NCBI GenBank assembly: GCA_023634235.1
Contig: JAMKCF010000083.1
Location: 1 to 64,000, forward strand
DNA length: 64,000 nucleotides
Direction: 5' to 3'
From: Pisaster brevispinus
Lineage: Eukaryota; Echinodermata; Asteroidea; Forcipulatida; Asteriidae
Position numbers and translations under genes: made by a program. A model generated the notes under the pieces. The model worked only from the letters and a program-made list of their open reading frames with translations, was not told the origin of the DNA and searched no databases. Of this stretch, positions 12,101-25,500 are shown one piece after another (within the stretch, counting starts at the first letter, position 1; the number at the start of each line of letters is the position of its first letter).

Positions 12101-15100
12101 ATGTCACAGGAGGAGGACGTCTCCTATGGTCTTGTGGAGGTCAGATGAAGGTTGCTCAATGGCCCATTTTGTGCGTGGGAATTATGTGCATTTCTATTGT
12201 AACCTCCGCAAGGAGATTTTTTTCCCTTTTTTGTTTGTTTATTGGGGTGTTTGTTTGTCTGTCAGTCTGTCTTTAAGCAAGATATTTAACAAACTCTGAG
12301 TTTCCATGAAACTTTGGAGAAAGATGAATAAATCCAGTGGCCAAGGATCAATTGATTAGATTTTCGGTGAACATTGTCAACGTTCATCCTTAATAGAGGT
12401 TTGCTGGCCAAATGCTAGTTGAGGTATTTGAGACAAGTCAAAATTATCTCCTAGTGGTACTGCTGGCTATAGTTCTAGTTCAGTGTTGAACAGCATCCTT
12501 AACTTTAAATCAATATGGATTAAGTGAAAGAGTGGAAGGACTAGTGAAACGACTAGTGAAAAGACTAGTGAAAAGCTAACTGGCCCTGCTCGCTTGTCAC
12601 TGAAATTGTTGAGAGCAAACCAGTTTTTTAAAAATCTCTAGGGTTAGGGTTTGCTGGACAAACCCATTTCTTAATCTGTGTTTTTATTGAGTTTAATATT
12701 TGTACGCCCTCCTGTGGATGGATTTTATTTAATTGAGTGTTATAGTTTGTTATTTGTAGTTTTAATTCTTTTTATACTATGAGCATGTTCGACAATGTAA
12801 ATTTCCATTTTATGGACAATAAAAAATATAAAAAATAAATAAAAATAATGAAAAAAAATAAATAAATAATGAAACCCTGCATTGTGATCTTTTTATGGCT
12901 ACAAAAAATACACTTGTTTGAGAGACAAAGGATGATGAAAAACCAGGCCACATTGGAGAAACCCTCTTGTGGAGCAGTTTAACACCAGTCAAGTCCATGA
13001 TTTAGTTTGTCTGGTACACATGTGAGCTCTTCCCGCTTTATCAATTACTTCCTAGTTTCATCATGATTTTATCTCAAAGATTAGGGATGAATAACTTCAA
13101 AAAGGTTCATCTACTCTACTTTGTGTGGAAGATGTTTGTTGGGGCCTTGTGGCTCAATCAATCACTCCATCTATCAATCAGTTAATCAATTAATCCATCA
13201 ATCAAGCAATTGATCAATCAGTCAATCAACCAATTAATCAATCTATAATTTACAAGGTGCCAATCCAACAGTCATTGCTCATATAGTGCTGTACAGTAAA
13301 AACTTGAGAATTGGAAAAATTTCAAAAAGGTATTGAATATGGCTATTAAAGGAGATTGTCTGATGTTCTAAGGAAGATGATACTTCATGGCCTTGTCCAG
13401 GTTACTTGCCTCTAGCAGTTTTATTACCCCCAAATTTCAAACATGTATTGTTAAAGCTTTATCATAACCAGTTTATTGTTCAATTGAAATTTCATACACT
13501 CAACAATATATTAAAACATTTTATAAAGAATTTATTTGGTGAAGAAATATCACCATTATAAAAAAGTACATGTAGGTACACAGTTTTAGTAGCTCACAGG
13601 GCAAGTTGAGAAGTGGTGTTTATTAGCCCACAGTAGTTTTTACTACACATCATGTGCCGGGCTAGTGTTAAGAGCCAGCCTGCTAGTGCAGTGATAGAAA
13701 AGACACAATCCTCCCAACTGTGTTTGACTCTTAGAATACAATCGACTGATTTGGGGAACAGGAATGAAAATTATGGAAAGTTTTGTTTGTGAGTTTGAAT
13801 TGCATGATGTGGTCATGTTGCTCATGCCACGTCACTTTAATGAGGTGCCCTCTTTGATTGCCTCCTACTCTCAGCCATTTCCACACCGGCTGTTCACAAC
13901 TCAGGACGAGAAATCCACTCTGGAAGAGTTAAAGTTGACACCCAATGGCTGTCTGGTTGTAAAAATAGCCCCACCAGAATCAGCAAGTGGTAAGCACTAA
14001 CTTTGACATTTATATTTTTAGTGTTTCTGTTGTTTATGGTTTGCATGTGTTTAGTGTTTCTTCATAACCATTACAATGTACACATTTCATATTAACTTTG
14101 ACCCTCTATGTTTATGGGTACGTGCTGTCCAAATCAACTAAATTCTACTGAGATTGTCTTGTCTGGCTTCATGCTTAGAGTGGATGGGTTATATTGGGTG
14201 CAGAAAAACGTCTATCAGGTTGAAGCAGAACTATGAAATGGATTATGGACAAGCTGCAGTGGTCAAATAGGTCTGTCATTGCTTTGTTGTTTGGTTCCCT
14301 GTATGGCAGTGAAATACTACTGTTCATGTAATTTTAAAAAGGTGCAAGTTCATTATCCTGGAAAACTCTAATCTGTCACTTGTACAATGTATTTGTTTCT
14401 GGAAAAATAATGTTTAAAGGCAACACTGTGCTTTAGTTTCTCCATCAGATCAGAGAGAAGGTAATGATGCAATGGTACAGCCTGTCCCTCCTGAGCAGAG
14501 TAGCCCACCTCGTCCACCTGATGGTCAGCTTCCTGCTTCTTTGGTCAACGCCATCCTCCCTCCGCACCTTCTTCCTCAACCACCAGTACCCCTCCACCAA
14601 TGGGGCAGCGGCCAAGCCCTCAGCCCAGAAAAAGATCTTGGCGGGGAAGAGCAGGAACACATGGATGTGGAGGGTGCCGCAGTGCAAGATGAAGAGATGG
14701 GCGAGGTGGATGAGGCAGGTGAAAGGGAGGAGGATATGCTTTGGGGAGCCCCAGCTCCACCTCAACATGTGCCTTGGGGTCCACAGGATATACAAGGTAA
14801 TTAGACCCTACCTCATGTCCAACATATCAATCAGTCTTTGTGGCGCGTCATGGCCTAGCGGTTAAGAGCACCTGATTCAAGCTCTGGTGTTTGATCAGCA
14901 GAGTGTGGGTTCGAGTCCCGGTCGTGACACTTGTGTCCTTAAGCAAGACACTTAACCATGATTGCTTCGTAAAGTTGGGGAGGTAGTGCTTTCTGCTCTA
15001 CCAGCCAGGCTTCTGATGGATGATACCCAAGCCTACATGTCTATCAATCAGTCATTGCATCCAATGCTCGTTGCTCATAGTGCCGCACAGTAACCTCTCA

Positions 15101-18100
15101 TTGCATTTATAACCCACCAATCCAATGCTGGTTGCTCATAGTGCCGTACAGTAACCTCTCATTGCATTTATAACCCACCAATCCATTACAATGCTGGTTG
15201 CTCATAGTGCCGTACAGTAACCTCTCATTGCATTTATAACCCACCAATCCAATGCTGGTTGCTCATAGTGCCATACAGTAACCTCTCATTGCATTTATAA
15301 TCCATCAAGCCAATACAATGCTGGTTGCTCATAGTGCCGTACAGTAACCTCTCATTGCATTTATAATCCATCAAGCCAATACAATGCTGGTTGCTCATAG
15401 TGCCGTACAGTATCCTCTCATTGCATTTATAATCCATCAAGCCAATCCAATGCTGGTTGCTCATAGTGCCGTACAGTAACCTCTCATTGCATTTATAACC
15501 CACCAATCCAATGCTGGTTGCTCATAGTGTCATACAGTAACCTCTCATTGCATTTATAACCCACCAATCCATTACAATGCTGGTTGCTCATAGTGCCATA
15601 CAGTAACCTCTCATTGCATTTATAACCCACCAATCCAATGCTCGTTGCTCATAGTGCCATACAGTAACCTGTCATTGCATTTATAATCCATCAAGCCAAT
15701 ACAATGCTGGTTGCTCATAGTGCCGTACAGTAACCTCTCATTGCATTTATAATCCATCAAGCCAATACAATGCTGGTTGCTCATAGTGCCGTACAGTAAC
15801 TTCTCATTGCATTTATAGCCCACCAATCCAATGCTGGTTGCTCATAGTGCCGGACAGTAACCTCTCATTGCATTTATAATCCATCAAGCCAATACAATGC
15901 TTGTTGCTCATAGTGCCGTACAGTAACTTCTCATTGCATTTATAACCCACCAATTCAATGCTGGTTGCTCATAGTGCCGCACAGTAACCTCTCATTGCAT
16001 TTATAGCCCACCAATCCAATGCTTGTTGCTCATAGTGCCGTACAGTAACTTCTCATTGCATTTATAACCCACCAATCCAATGCTGGTTGCTCATAGTGCC
16101 GTACAGTAACCTCTCATTGCATTTATAACCCACCAATCCAATGCTGGTTGCTCATAGTGCCGTACAGTAACCTCTCATTGCATTTATAACCCACCAATCC
16201 AATGCTCGTTGCTCATAGTGCGTACAGTAACCTCTCATTGCATTTATAACTCACCAATCCAATGCTCGTTGCTCATAGTGCCATAAGGATTTAAGCAAAG
16301 TTTTGAAAATTACTATGGAAGGAGATTACCTGATTCTCTAAGGAAGATCATTCAACATCTTAGTAACAGTGAAAGCAGCCACAATCCCCCTAACTGTGTT
16401 CGGTTCTTCGAATGCAAAGTTCTAGAACAGGAAAGAAAATTTCGGACAGGTTCTTTGATGGTCAATGTGTCTATGAAATATGTTGGAGGTGTACATGTAG
16501 GCATTTAGGCAACAGAAGACAAGCAGCATCATTTTAATGAATTTGTGACTTTACCCCAACCCTAAGCCCTGCCCCAGTCTCCTTTACCTTTGCAGTTTTG
16601 TACTGACCCAAATCAGTAAGTTTACTATTTATTTATTCATTAGCGTTCATTTTAAAACAATAAGGGATCAGGTTTCTTTCCTGGGTCCTCGCCTATGTGA
16701 ACCCTGGTTCAAATTCCACCTCAAACCGGAGTTTTGCATGTGGATTGGGTTTTTCAGTCCCTACCTGATTGCGTGGGTTTCCCCATAGGATTTTTCTCCT
16801 ACATCTAAATTTTAAAAATTTTCTTGTTTCCTTTCTATCCTGCTATTGGCCCTAATTGTGCTGTTGGATGTGTAAAATATAAAATAAAATATATAAAAAA
16901 CCTGGAATAATATGCTATTGTTTGAAATGTTTTTAGGACGAGGCAATCATGATTGGGGAGGAGGAAACCGTCTTCAAGATGGCAGGAGAAATCTCAACTT
17001 CGACTATGGATTCAGAAATGTTGATCATGGTGACAATGATCCAGAAGGCGTACCAAGCCCACAGAGGGCAGGTAAAACTAGAATCTGCAAAAGGGTTAAA
17101 AAACAAAGAATATTAAAACTTATCTCAAGATCAGTTTAAGCCAGAGGGTGTGTCTGCAAGTCTTTTAGTTTATTTTTATTTTTTACCTTTAATTTATGTT
17201 TATTAATTTCTGGTTATGAAACCGACGATGCCTCAAAGCAAACAGTAACTCGGAAGCCTGAGGTAACCTGAGGCAAGAGAGCTTGCAATTAGCCAGAAAC
17301 ACCGGGGTTAACTCCTACTCTTCCACAATAAGGCCTCTGGGTTCTTTTACATGAACTATCTAATGGTACATGGGTCCCATCCAAAGGATGATTAAGTATC
17401 TTACTCAAGGAAACAAGCATCATGACCAGTCAGGCCCGGATTCGAACCCACAATCTGTGTGAATGACAGAGCTTGAATACAGTGCACTAGACCACTCGGT
17501 CCACAAGGCTTTATGAACAGGGCATTTTTTTACTACATTTACATGTAGTTGCCTCAGTGCTACAAGGTCATTATTTGAAGTTTCATTTGGTAATAATCAA
17601 AAGGGCCTCTAAATCGAAAGCATAGTTAAGTGTATTGCTAAAGGACAAAAGTGTTACCTTCCGGATTCGAACCCCAAACTCTGATATCTGTGATAATTTA
17701 GCGATTAGATTTTGGTTTTTCATGCTCTAGACCTCTCCTTTAGCAGCACACTCTCTTGAAAAGTGAGACCTATTTCATTCTTAACTTAGTTCTTAAAAAG
17801 GGTCATTTAGCAGTACCAGTACCCTAGAAATTAATGATCACAAAAGCTGCAGGTCTCACAAAATAGGATATTCCCACTGGGTGTGCTGGGTGGGCGTACA
17901 GTAAGATGCTTAGGGCAAATTGACAGGTTAAATACTTCCGCTTGTTTTTCATATGAAAACCCCAAAGCCTTCGAGGTTTTCCCATAGACAGTAATAGGTC
18001 GCATTTTTTACAAAAGTGTGTCTCTAATGTCGGCCTCGACACGCCACATTTGTTTGTAGTGATTTCATGGACATGTTTGTTTGTTCTATCCATAGCTGAA

Positions 18101-19498
18101 GCAGCTCTGTCGAGGCTAGCAGCTGCTGCTGTGTCCCAGGCTTCCTCTTCCACCTCCAAGAGCCCAGATAGACCCTCCTCATCCCTACCAGCTTTACAAG
18201 ACCTATGCCTCCACTGTGTCAGTAAACGCATCGAGGGGCGAACTCATCAACCTGTCACTACCCTGGAGGCATTACCTCCACACATCGCTAGCCAATTGGT
18301 AGATGAGCTTAAGAAGTCTGGCACCCTGAGACCTAAGACACTCAATTTGTTCTTGCCCTGGTGAGTTGGTAATGTTATCAGTCAGATTTCAAATTACTGT
18401 AAGGTCTTCAGAGAGTGCCAAGGAACCTTCCAATAGACAGTGCAAGTCTCGCGCATATTCAAACTTCTGGGACCATTGAGGTCCAAATGATATGGAGTTT
18501 TACGTGGGCGAGATTTGTTTCGTCAGTTATTTCAGTTTAATGTAGTTTATGACCATGAAAATTATAATTGTTGTTGGGAATGTAATACTTAGTGATAAAA
18601 AAAATATGAAAGTAAAAGCAATTCAACAATATAATGAAGAAAACCCCAAAATCAAACCTCAACTTCCGATTACTGCAAAAAATCAAGAATTTTTTGCTCG
18701 CCTCCGATCACAAAACTTATGTAAACACTTGTTTTGGATGCCCGATGACAATTGCCAGCCACTGTAATTGCAGCACAAAGCCATTTCATTGCAGTCTATG
18801 GTTGTTGAGGCATCAGCGTTCTCTAAAAACTGCGTCAAGGGCATGGAAGTAATTGACCATATTTTTTAACGCATGAGGGCGCTGTCATCAGGGAATGTCT
18901 TGCATCACAATAGCAGTTTTAGCTTATTAAAATTGCCTGTTTGTAGTTTTCTTGCACCAATGAAGAAATACATAAAAAATAGCGATAAAAAAGTGGAAAA
19001 AACCCTGTTTGTTTACTTGTTTTTCATCATGTGAAATTTATCCACATACGCCCTCACGTGGTCAAAAATATGGCGAATTGCATCAGTGCAGCATGAGGCT
19101 TCCTCAGTGATTTGTAATGCAGTATTCAACCCATTTTATTAATTAGTTTGTTTTGGGGGGTTTTTGTTTACACTTTTAAACATTCTATCTAAGCGCCTGC
19201 TCAGTGGGCCTTGAGTATTTCTGAATCCATCTCAACTCCTTAATAGTATGCAGCATCAGCAGCAAAATGAGCATACCAACAATCTGTACTCTCACAGGTA
19301 CCCATGTATTCTTGGATGATGAGAAGTAATTGTAGTTAAGTGCTTGCCAAGTTACACAATCAGGATTCGAACCCACAATCTGATGACTCAGCCATCAGAA
19401 CTTGAGTTCAGTAATCTGGACCACTTAGCTACAACATGCTACCATTTTATTAGCTGTTTCGTAGCGCAGCGCAGCGAAACAGCTCTTGTTTTCGTTAA

Positions 19499-19538
<40 letters not shown>

Positions 19539-22500
19539 GTATTTTTCAGACAATTCGTTCTAAGCGGCTTTTTGCATAGTTCCTTTAGAGCAATTGCAAT
19601 GAAACTTTCAGTGATGAAAGGCATTGGTGCAATAATGCCCCTAAAGCAATGATGTCATGATGACGTCATCACCTGTCACGTGACGTCATCTTAAAGGTTT
19701 TTTATTTTAAATATTTGAAAATCCGTAACAAATCAGCCACAAGAGACCGTAGGTTTTTGATTGCGGGATTGTATAGGGATAAATTAGGTCTTCATTTTAT
19801 TCAGTGTGCGTGACCTCACATGACCTCTACTTCCGGTCGAAACCGGAAGTGCCTTGTTATTCAAAAGTGGAAATAGTTATGAAGTTGCTTTCAACGATGT
19901 TATTGTCTGGCAAGGGTGGGTAATTTAAAAAAAATACCAATGACGTCACAACACACAAGAGCGCCCTCTAGCGGCAGGTTGAAAACTGATCAAAATGGAC
20001 TTTTTGAAGATGTGTGTGGTGAAGTTTTGTGTATTCACTTCAAAATTTACACACATGTTGATCGTCGAGCAGCCATCATATGTGTGAAATTTCAGATCGA
20101 TGACGTCATCGGGGGTCACGTGACGCAGCATTAAAGGTGCCTTTTTTAAAGTCGTATATCTCCCTAAGTGTTAGTGCGATCATGTTGAAACTTGGTAGGT
20201 TGTTGGATATTGGCAAGTTCTTGTAAATTCTGAAATGACGTCATGATGACGTTATCACATGATTTTTTATGATTTTTTGAAAAAATTATGGCGAAACAGC
20301 TCGGCATTTGTGCACAAATGCAATATGTCTAGTTTATATTTGTGTTAATTATCAGACCATGAACCGTTTTCCACCTTCTATTTCTCAGTCATCTTCAGCA
20401 CTTGACACTGGACTGCTACAAGTACACTACCAATGAGCTCATGCAGGCTGTTAGACTGCACATCCACATCAACAGACTGAGCCTATGTGCATGCCCTCTC
20501 CTCACGGACCAAGCATTTGTCTCCATCAGTAGTAAGTCTGCCCTTTGGTTATAGTGCATGCCCAGCCTCTCCTCACGGTCCAAGCATTTGTCCATCCTAA
20601 AAAGAAATTTGACATCATTTTGACATGGAGACAACCAAACACTTTCAGTCTCTGGCTGCGTTCCATGGTAATTATATGTTGATGTGGCTGGCTGCCAAAG
20701 GCATCCTTGCCTGCCTGCGGCTCGAACATGTTGTAGCACATTAATATTTTTGTAACATATAACCTCTCCCATCCCCCTTCCACTTCCACCCAACCCACCC
20801 CCTCACTCCCCAACACAAGAATTACATCATCAAGTAAGCCAATAGTTTTATTTTCTTAAAGGTATGAAGAAACTTCAGCATCTAAACATCAGTAACAACA
20901 AACAACTCACAGATGGGAGTCTTCAATCAATAAAAGGTAAGATTGGTTTGAAGGTTAGCATGGTGAAGGTTAGCATGGTGAAGGTTAGCATTGGTGAGGG
21001 TTAGCATGGTGAAGGTTAGCATGGTGAAGGTTAGCTTGGTGAAGGTTAGCATGGTGAAGGTTAGCATGGTGAAGGTTAGCATGGTGAAGGTTAGCATGGT
21101 GAAGGTTAGCATGGTGAAGGTTAGCATGGTGAAGGTTAGCATGGTGAAGGTTAGCATGGTGAAGGTTAGCATGGTGAAGGTTAGCATGGTGAAGGTTAGC
21201 ATGGTGAAGGTTAGCATGGTGAAGGTTAGCATGGTGAAGGTTAGCATGGTGAAGGTTAGCATGGTGAAGGTTAGCATGGTGAAGGTTAGCATGGTGAAGG
21301 TTAGCATGGTGAAGGTTAGCATGGTGAAGGTTAGCATGGTGAAGGTTAGCATGGTGAAGGTTAGCATGGTGAAGGTTAGCATGGTGAAGGTTCAATTAGA
21401 TGATTCGGCTGGTCACAGTGCTTTCGGCTATACTGGTCCTAGGCTTTGGAACGACCTTCCTGCCCAACTTCGCCAATCAACTTCATCAGTACCTGTCTTC
21501 AAGAAACAACTCAAGACTATTAACTACTTAGATTAATTTAGAGCTTTTTAATTTGATCGCATGTCAGGAAGCGCTAAATCTCTTCACATTATAACCCACA
21601 ACAAATTTCTAGGAAGAAGTTTTTCCATGTGTTCCTTTGTGTGCGTTGACTAGGCAATGCTCTTGCAGTAGTACCCATACCATATCTTCACATCCAATGT
21701 GACTTCCAAAGTGGCAGACCATGGGCAGACTGTAGCCGCATATGACATCAGTGCAAGGTGTCAAGAAACAGTGATGTCATGTTTTAAACATGGTTCTCTA
21801 CCTCTACAAAAAGGAGTGTCTCAAAAGTCAGGCATGTTGTAGGCGCAAATGAACGTTCATGTCAACAGTGGACCACCAGAACATTCTAAACTGCAACATT
21901 GTGTCAAGCTGCAGGATCATTCTTAGTCAAGAGTACACACATTAGCATTTTGAACGTGTCAATGGAATGTTCCAGCTGTCCAATAAACCATACCATCTGG
22001 GCCCGCCAGAATACTTGACTGATCCAACTAGAATGTTCTTACCATTCCAACTTTTGAAATGCTCCCTAAAGCCTTGATGCAATATAGGAAAGTAGTTCTG
22101 TGTCCCTGTATCATCTTTGCCTCTGTACCCCAATAAAATCACTCTATCAGAAAACATTTAAGAACATAGATGTACATGTAGATGTGCCTTTTTAGTATTT
22201 ACATGATGAGATAAGTATTCTTCAATTGAATCCAAACATCGTCATTTCAGCGCAAAAACGGCGCATAATTTGTTTTCCTTTTTTTTTTACATCTGGGCTA
22301 TTCGCAACACAGTTTCAAACTCGCACATAAAGTAAGTTCTATTTTAGGATACAGTGTTTATGCACTAACACAACGACATAGCTTTGCAACCCTGTCTAAA
22401 AGTAATGAGCAGTCCCATTCGTTGTGCACAGCGTATGGGCCATGGTGGACCCAGGATATGGCTATATTCCTGTACGCATTGCTTTGTGCACAGAGTATGG

Positions 22501-25500
22501 GCAATGGTGGACCCAGGGTATGGCTATATTCCTGTACGCATTGCTTTGTGCACAGAGTATGGGCAATGGTGGACCCAGGATATGGCTATATTTCTGTACG
22601 CATTGCTTTGTGCACAGAGTATGGGCAATGGTGGACCCAGGGTATGGCTATATTCCTGTACGCATTGCTTTGTGCACAGAGTATGGGCAATGGTGGACCC
22701 AGGATATGGCTATATTCCTGTGCGCATTGCTTTGTGCACAGAGTATGGGCAATGGTGGACCCAGGGTATGGCTATATTCCTGTAACCATTGCTTTGTGCA
22801 CAGTGTGTGGGCCTCGGTGGACCCGGAATATAGTCATATTCCTGTACCCATTGCTTGTGCGCAATGTATGGGCCACAGTGGACCCGGGATATGGTTATAT
22901 TCTTTGTCAAAGCGCCTTTGAACATACATGTACTTATGGATACCGGCGCGATATAAACTATTTTGATTGATTGATTGATTGATTGCGTGATTGATACCCA
23001 TTGCTTGTGCACAGTGTATGGGCCGCGGTTGACCTGGGATATGGCTTTTTATTCCTTTGCCCATTGCTTGTGCACAGTGTGCGGGCCTTGGTGGACCCAT
23101 GATATGGCTCTATTCCTGTACCCACTGCTTGTGCACAGTGTACGTACACATTGCTTTTTTGCAGAGTATGGGTCTTGGTGGATTCTGGATATGGCTATAT
23201 TCCTGTACCTATCGCTTTGCGTGTGGGGCATTCCACCGTGATATGACGGAACATTGGACTAGGAAACCTATCAGGTGTAACAAAGTGCGGAAAAGTGTCT
23301 TTATCCTGCTACCTCTTTCTAAGGGATTTATTTGATTTGGTAATGGATTTTGGACTTCATTTCCCTTTTTTTAATATTCACAGTGAGAAATTGGTAGCCA
23401 AAACCTTTAAAAATGAAAATTGAAGCACACATTTCATCGCGCAGACAGAACTCTCAGACACTCATGCCCAAAGGAACTAAAATGGAGTGTAGCAAGCAGC
23501 ATTGTCAAGACCATCATAGACCCAAAAATGGCTTATTTTTAAAGATTTTGACACTTTGTAATAGTTCAAAGTGCCCCTCTGTATACATTCTGTCAACCCT
23601 TTTGGACAGGCAAGGATATAATTTTATCTAAATTAAGTGAGATAAAGTGGTGGCAGGATATGGAATTTTAGCCCAAAGTGCTACATACATGTAAGAACTG
23701 CATCATTATTATCCTGATCATTGTTGTTTGGTTTTAGATCTATCCAATTTGGTGACACTGATCATGGAGGATACCTCAGTGAGTGATAAAGGAATGTGTG
23801 TCTTGGCTTCCTCATCTATGGCTCATCTTACCCACCTGAGTTTGAGTAGAACCAATGTATCCGATACTGTCATTCCATTACTAGCAGGTCAGTTGCTCAA
23901 TTGTCTTGATAACTGATTCTTGTAAAGCCCACTCGGGGTATGTTCACACGAGTAGCCAACTTCACTGCAAACTTCGCTGCTAGATATTCACAGCGAGGGT
24001 TCGCTTGGCAAAATGACTTAGTTAAAGCGTACCTTGTGTTCACACAAAGCATGGTGGCCGTTAGCCAGCACAGAGTGTTTCGGCTTCCGGTAGTTTTCTC
24101 TTCCACTGTAGTAGATTTGTTGAAGAAATCTACATGTTGACTTGTCACAAAATACATTGCATCATCAGCTAAGTTTAGTGTTACAATTTCTTCCCCATTA
24201 GTGTGCGATGTCATCGTACAACAGCCTGTCTGTGGGAAGGAGGTTGATCACCTCACATTGCTGGCCGTGGGAACTATTTTTGAATCGTTCTGATAATTTA
24301 CCAACATTTCAAGACGTAAAATCAGGGCTTGAAATTAACACTGGCTCGAGGCCAGTGATTTTAGCTTTCGGCCAGTAATTTCAAGACCTGAAAAGCCCAG
24401 TGGTCTTGTGTTTTTCAATTGAGTAATAATAGGCTACCTCATCGGTAATATCTTTGTGAACAAAATAGTTGACTATATGAGTCTGATAAATATCTTTCAA
24501 CTCTCTTCAGTATCGAATTACAACACATATTAAGAAAAATGAGATAGATTTTGGTGGTTTGGGGATAGATTTTCTCTTAGTGCTTGTTCAATTCTTATTG
24601 ATTCTGGTCCAGTAAAAATTTGGAGCTACAAGCCCTTCAGTCTTGGGGATATTTCCCCCAAATTCGAGCTCTGTTAAAATATGTGAATCATTGTATATGT
24701 TAAAATCATATAATACTTTTACAAATCTAATTGCTTGAGTTTTTCCTATTTGGGGTTTTCCTCCCACATCTAAAACTGAACGTTTCCTCCTGCTGTTGGA
24801 TGTAACTACATAGTAAACACCATCTTCAGAGTCCAACAATTGTGGTGTTGGGATTTTGTTAGTAAGGAAAGATCATGCAATAGATAATGGCACTTTTGTC
24901 TTTTCTCTTGCAGTGTTTCCAAATTTAAAGAGTCTCAGCTTGGAAAAAACAAAAGTAAGCAAGTTTTTTTTTTTTTTTTTTTGACACTTTGTAATGATAT
25001 TTCTGTACAGAGGCACTTTTTTTTAAAGTTGGCTTTCCGGTAATTTTTACAATTTTTTCCATACTAGTTTTAAAGAGCTTTTTTTATTTGTTGTTGAGTT
25101 TTCAGGGGACAGTATTTTTTATTATTCAAAACTTGCTGTAACCCATTCTTTTTTGTGTTGGTTACATTTTGGTCAAGATTTCAGAAAGTTTAATTAAAAA
25201 GGTTAAATAAATAAAGGTTTCCCTGGCATGTTTCACTTTTATACATTCAGATTAAAGCAATTTGCCCCTTGTTACTATAATTCAATTCCAATTTGAGGCA
25301 TGCACAGTATAGCATTGTATTTGAATCAACTTCAGGGGCATTTCTTTTAGCCATGTAAAATCAGCATCCAATTTAGCAGAGTAGGCGGAGCACTAGCTAG
25401 AGATCACTGTGACTTTTAATGTTGTTTCAGTGGATAGTTAAATTGAATGGCTATCTTTTTTAATCGTTTTTTAACGCTTATGACATTGAACAACTGTTTT

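Noticed and set aside
13764..13874. In-frame extension upstream of exon 6
   Set aside because: Joining exon 5 directly to 13875 gives a continuous UBX domain; the extension would insert 37 unrelated residues.
14464..14865. 133-codon plus ORF overlapping exon 7
   Set aside because: Shadow of exon 7 in another frame. The exon 7 frame joins its neighbours in phase.
14838..14925. A functional tRNA gene
   Set aside because: A and B boxes are present, but the cloverleaf is not intact and it continues into a SINE body with sibling copies.
15234..15826. Minus-strand repetitive ORFs
   Set aside because: Minisatellite artefacts.
20927..21536. Long ORFs on both strands over the 15-bp array (MVKVS-type and MLTFT-type repeats)
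   Set aside because: They exist only because the 15-bp unit is a multiple of three without stops. The array is intronic between two supported LRR exons.
22384..23241. Overlapping ORFs of 90-180 codons in all frames
   Set aside because: Each is the 62-bp minisatellite read in a different frame.
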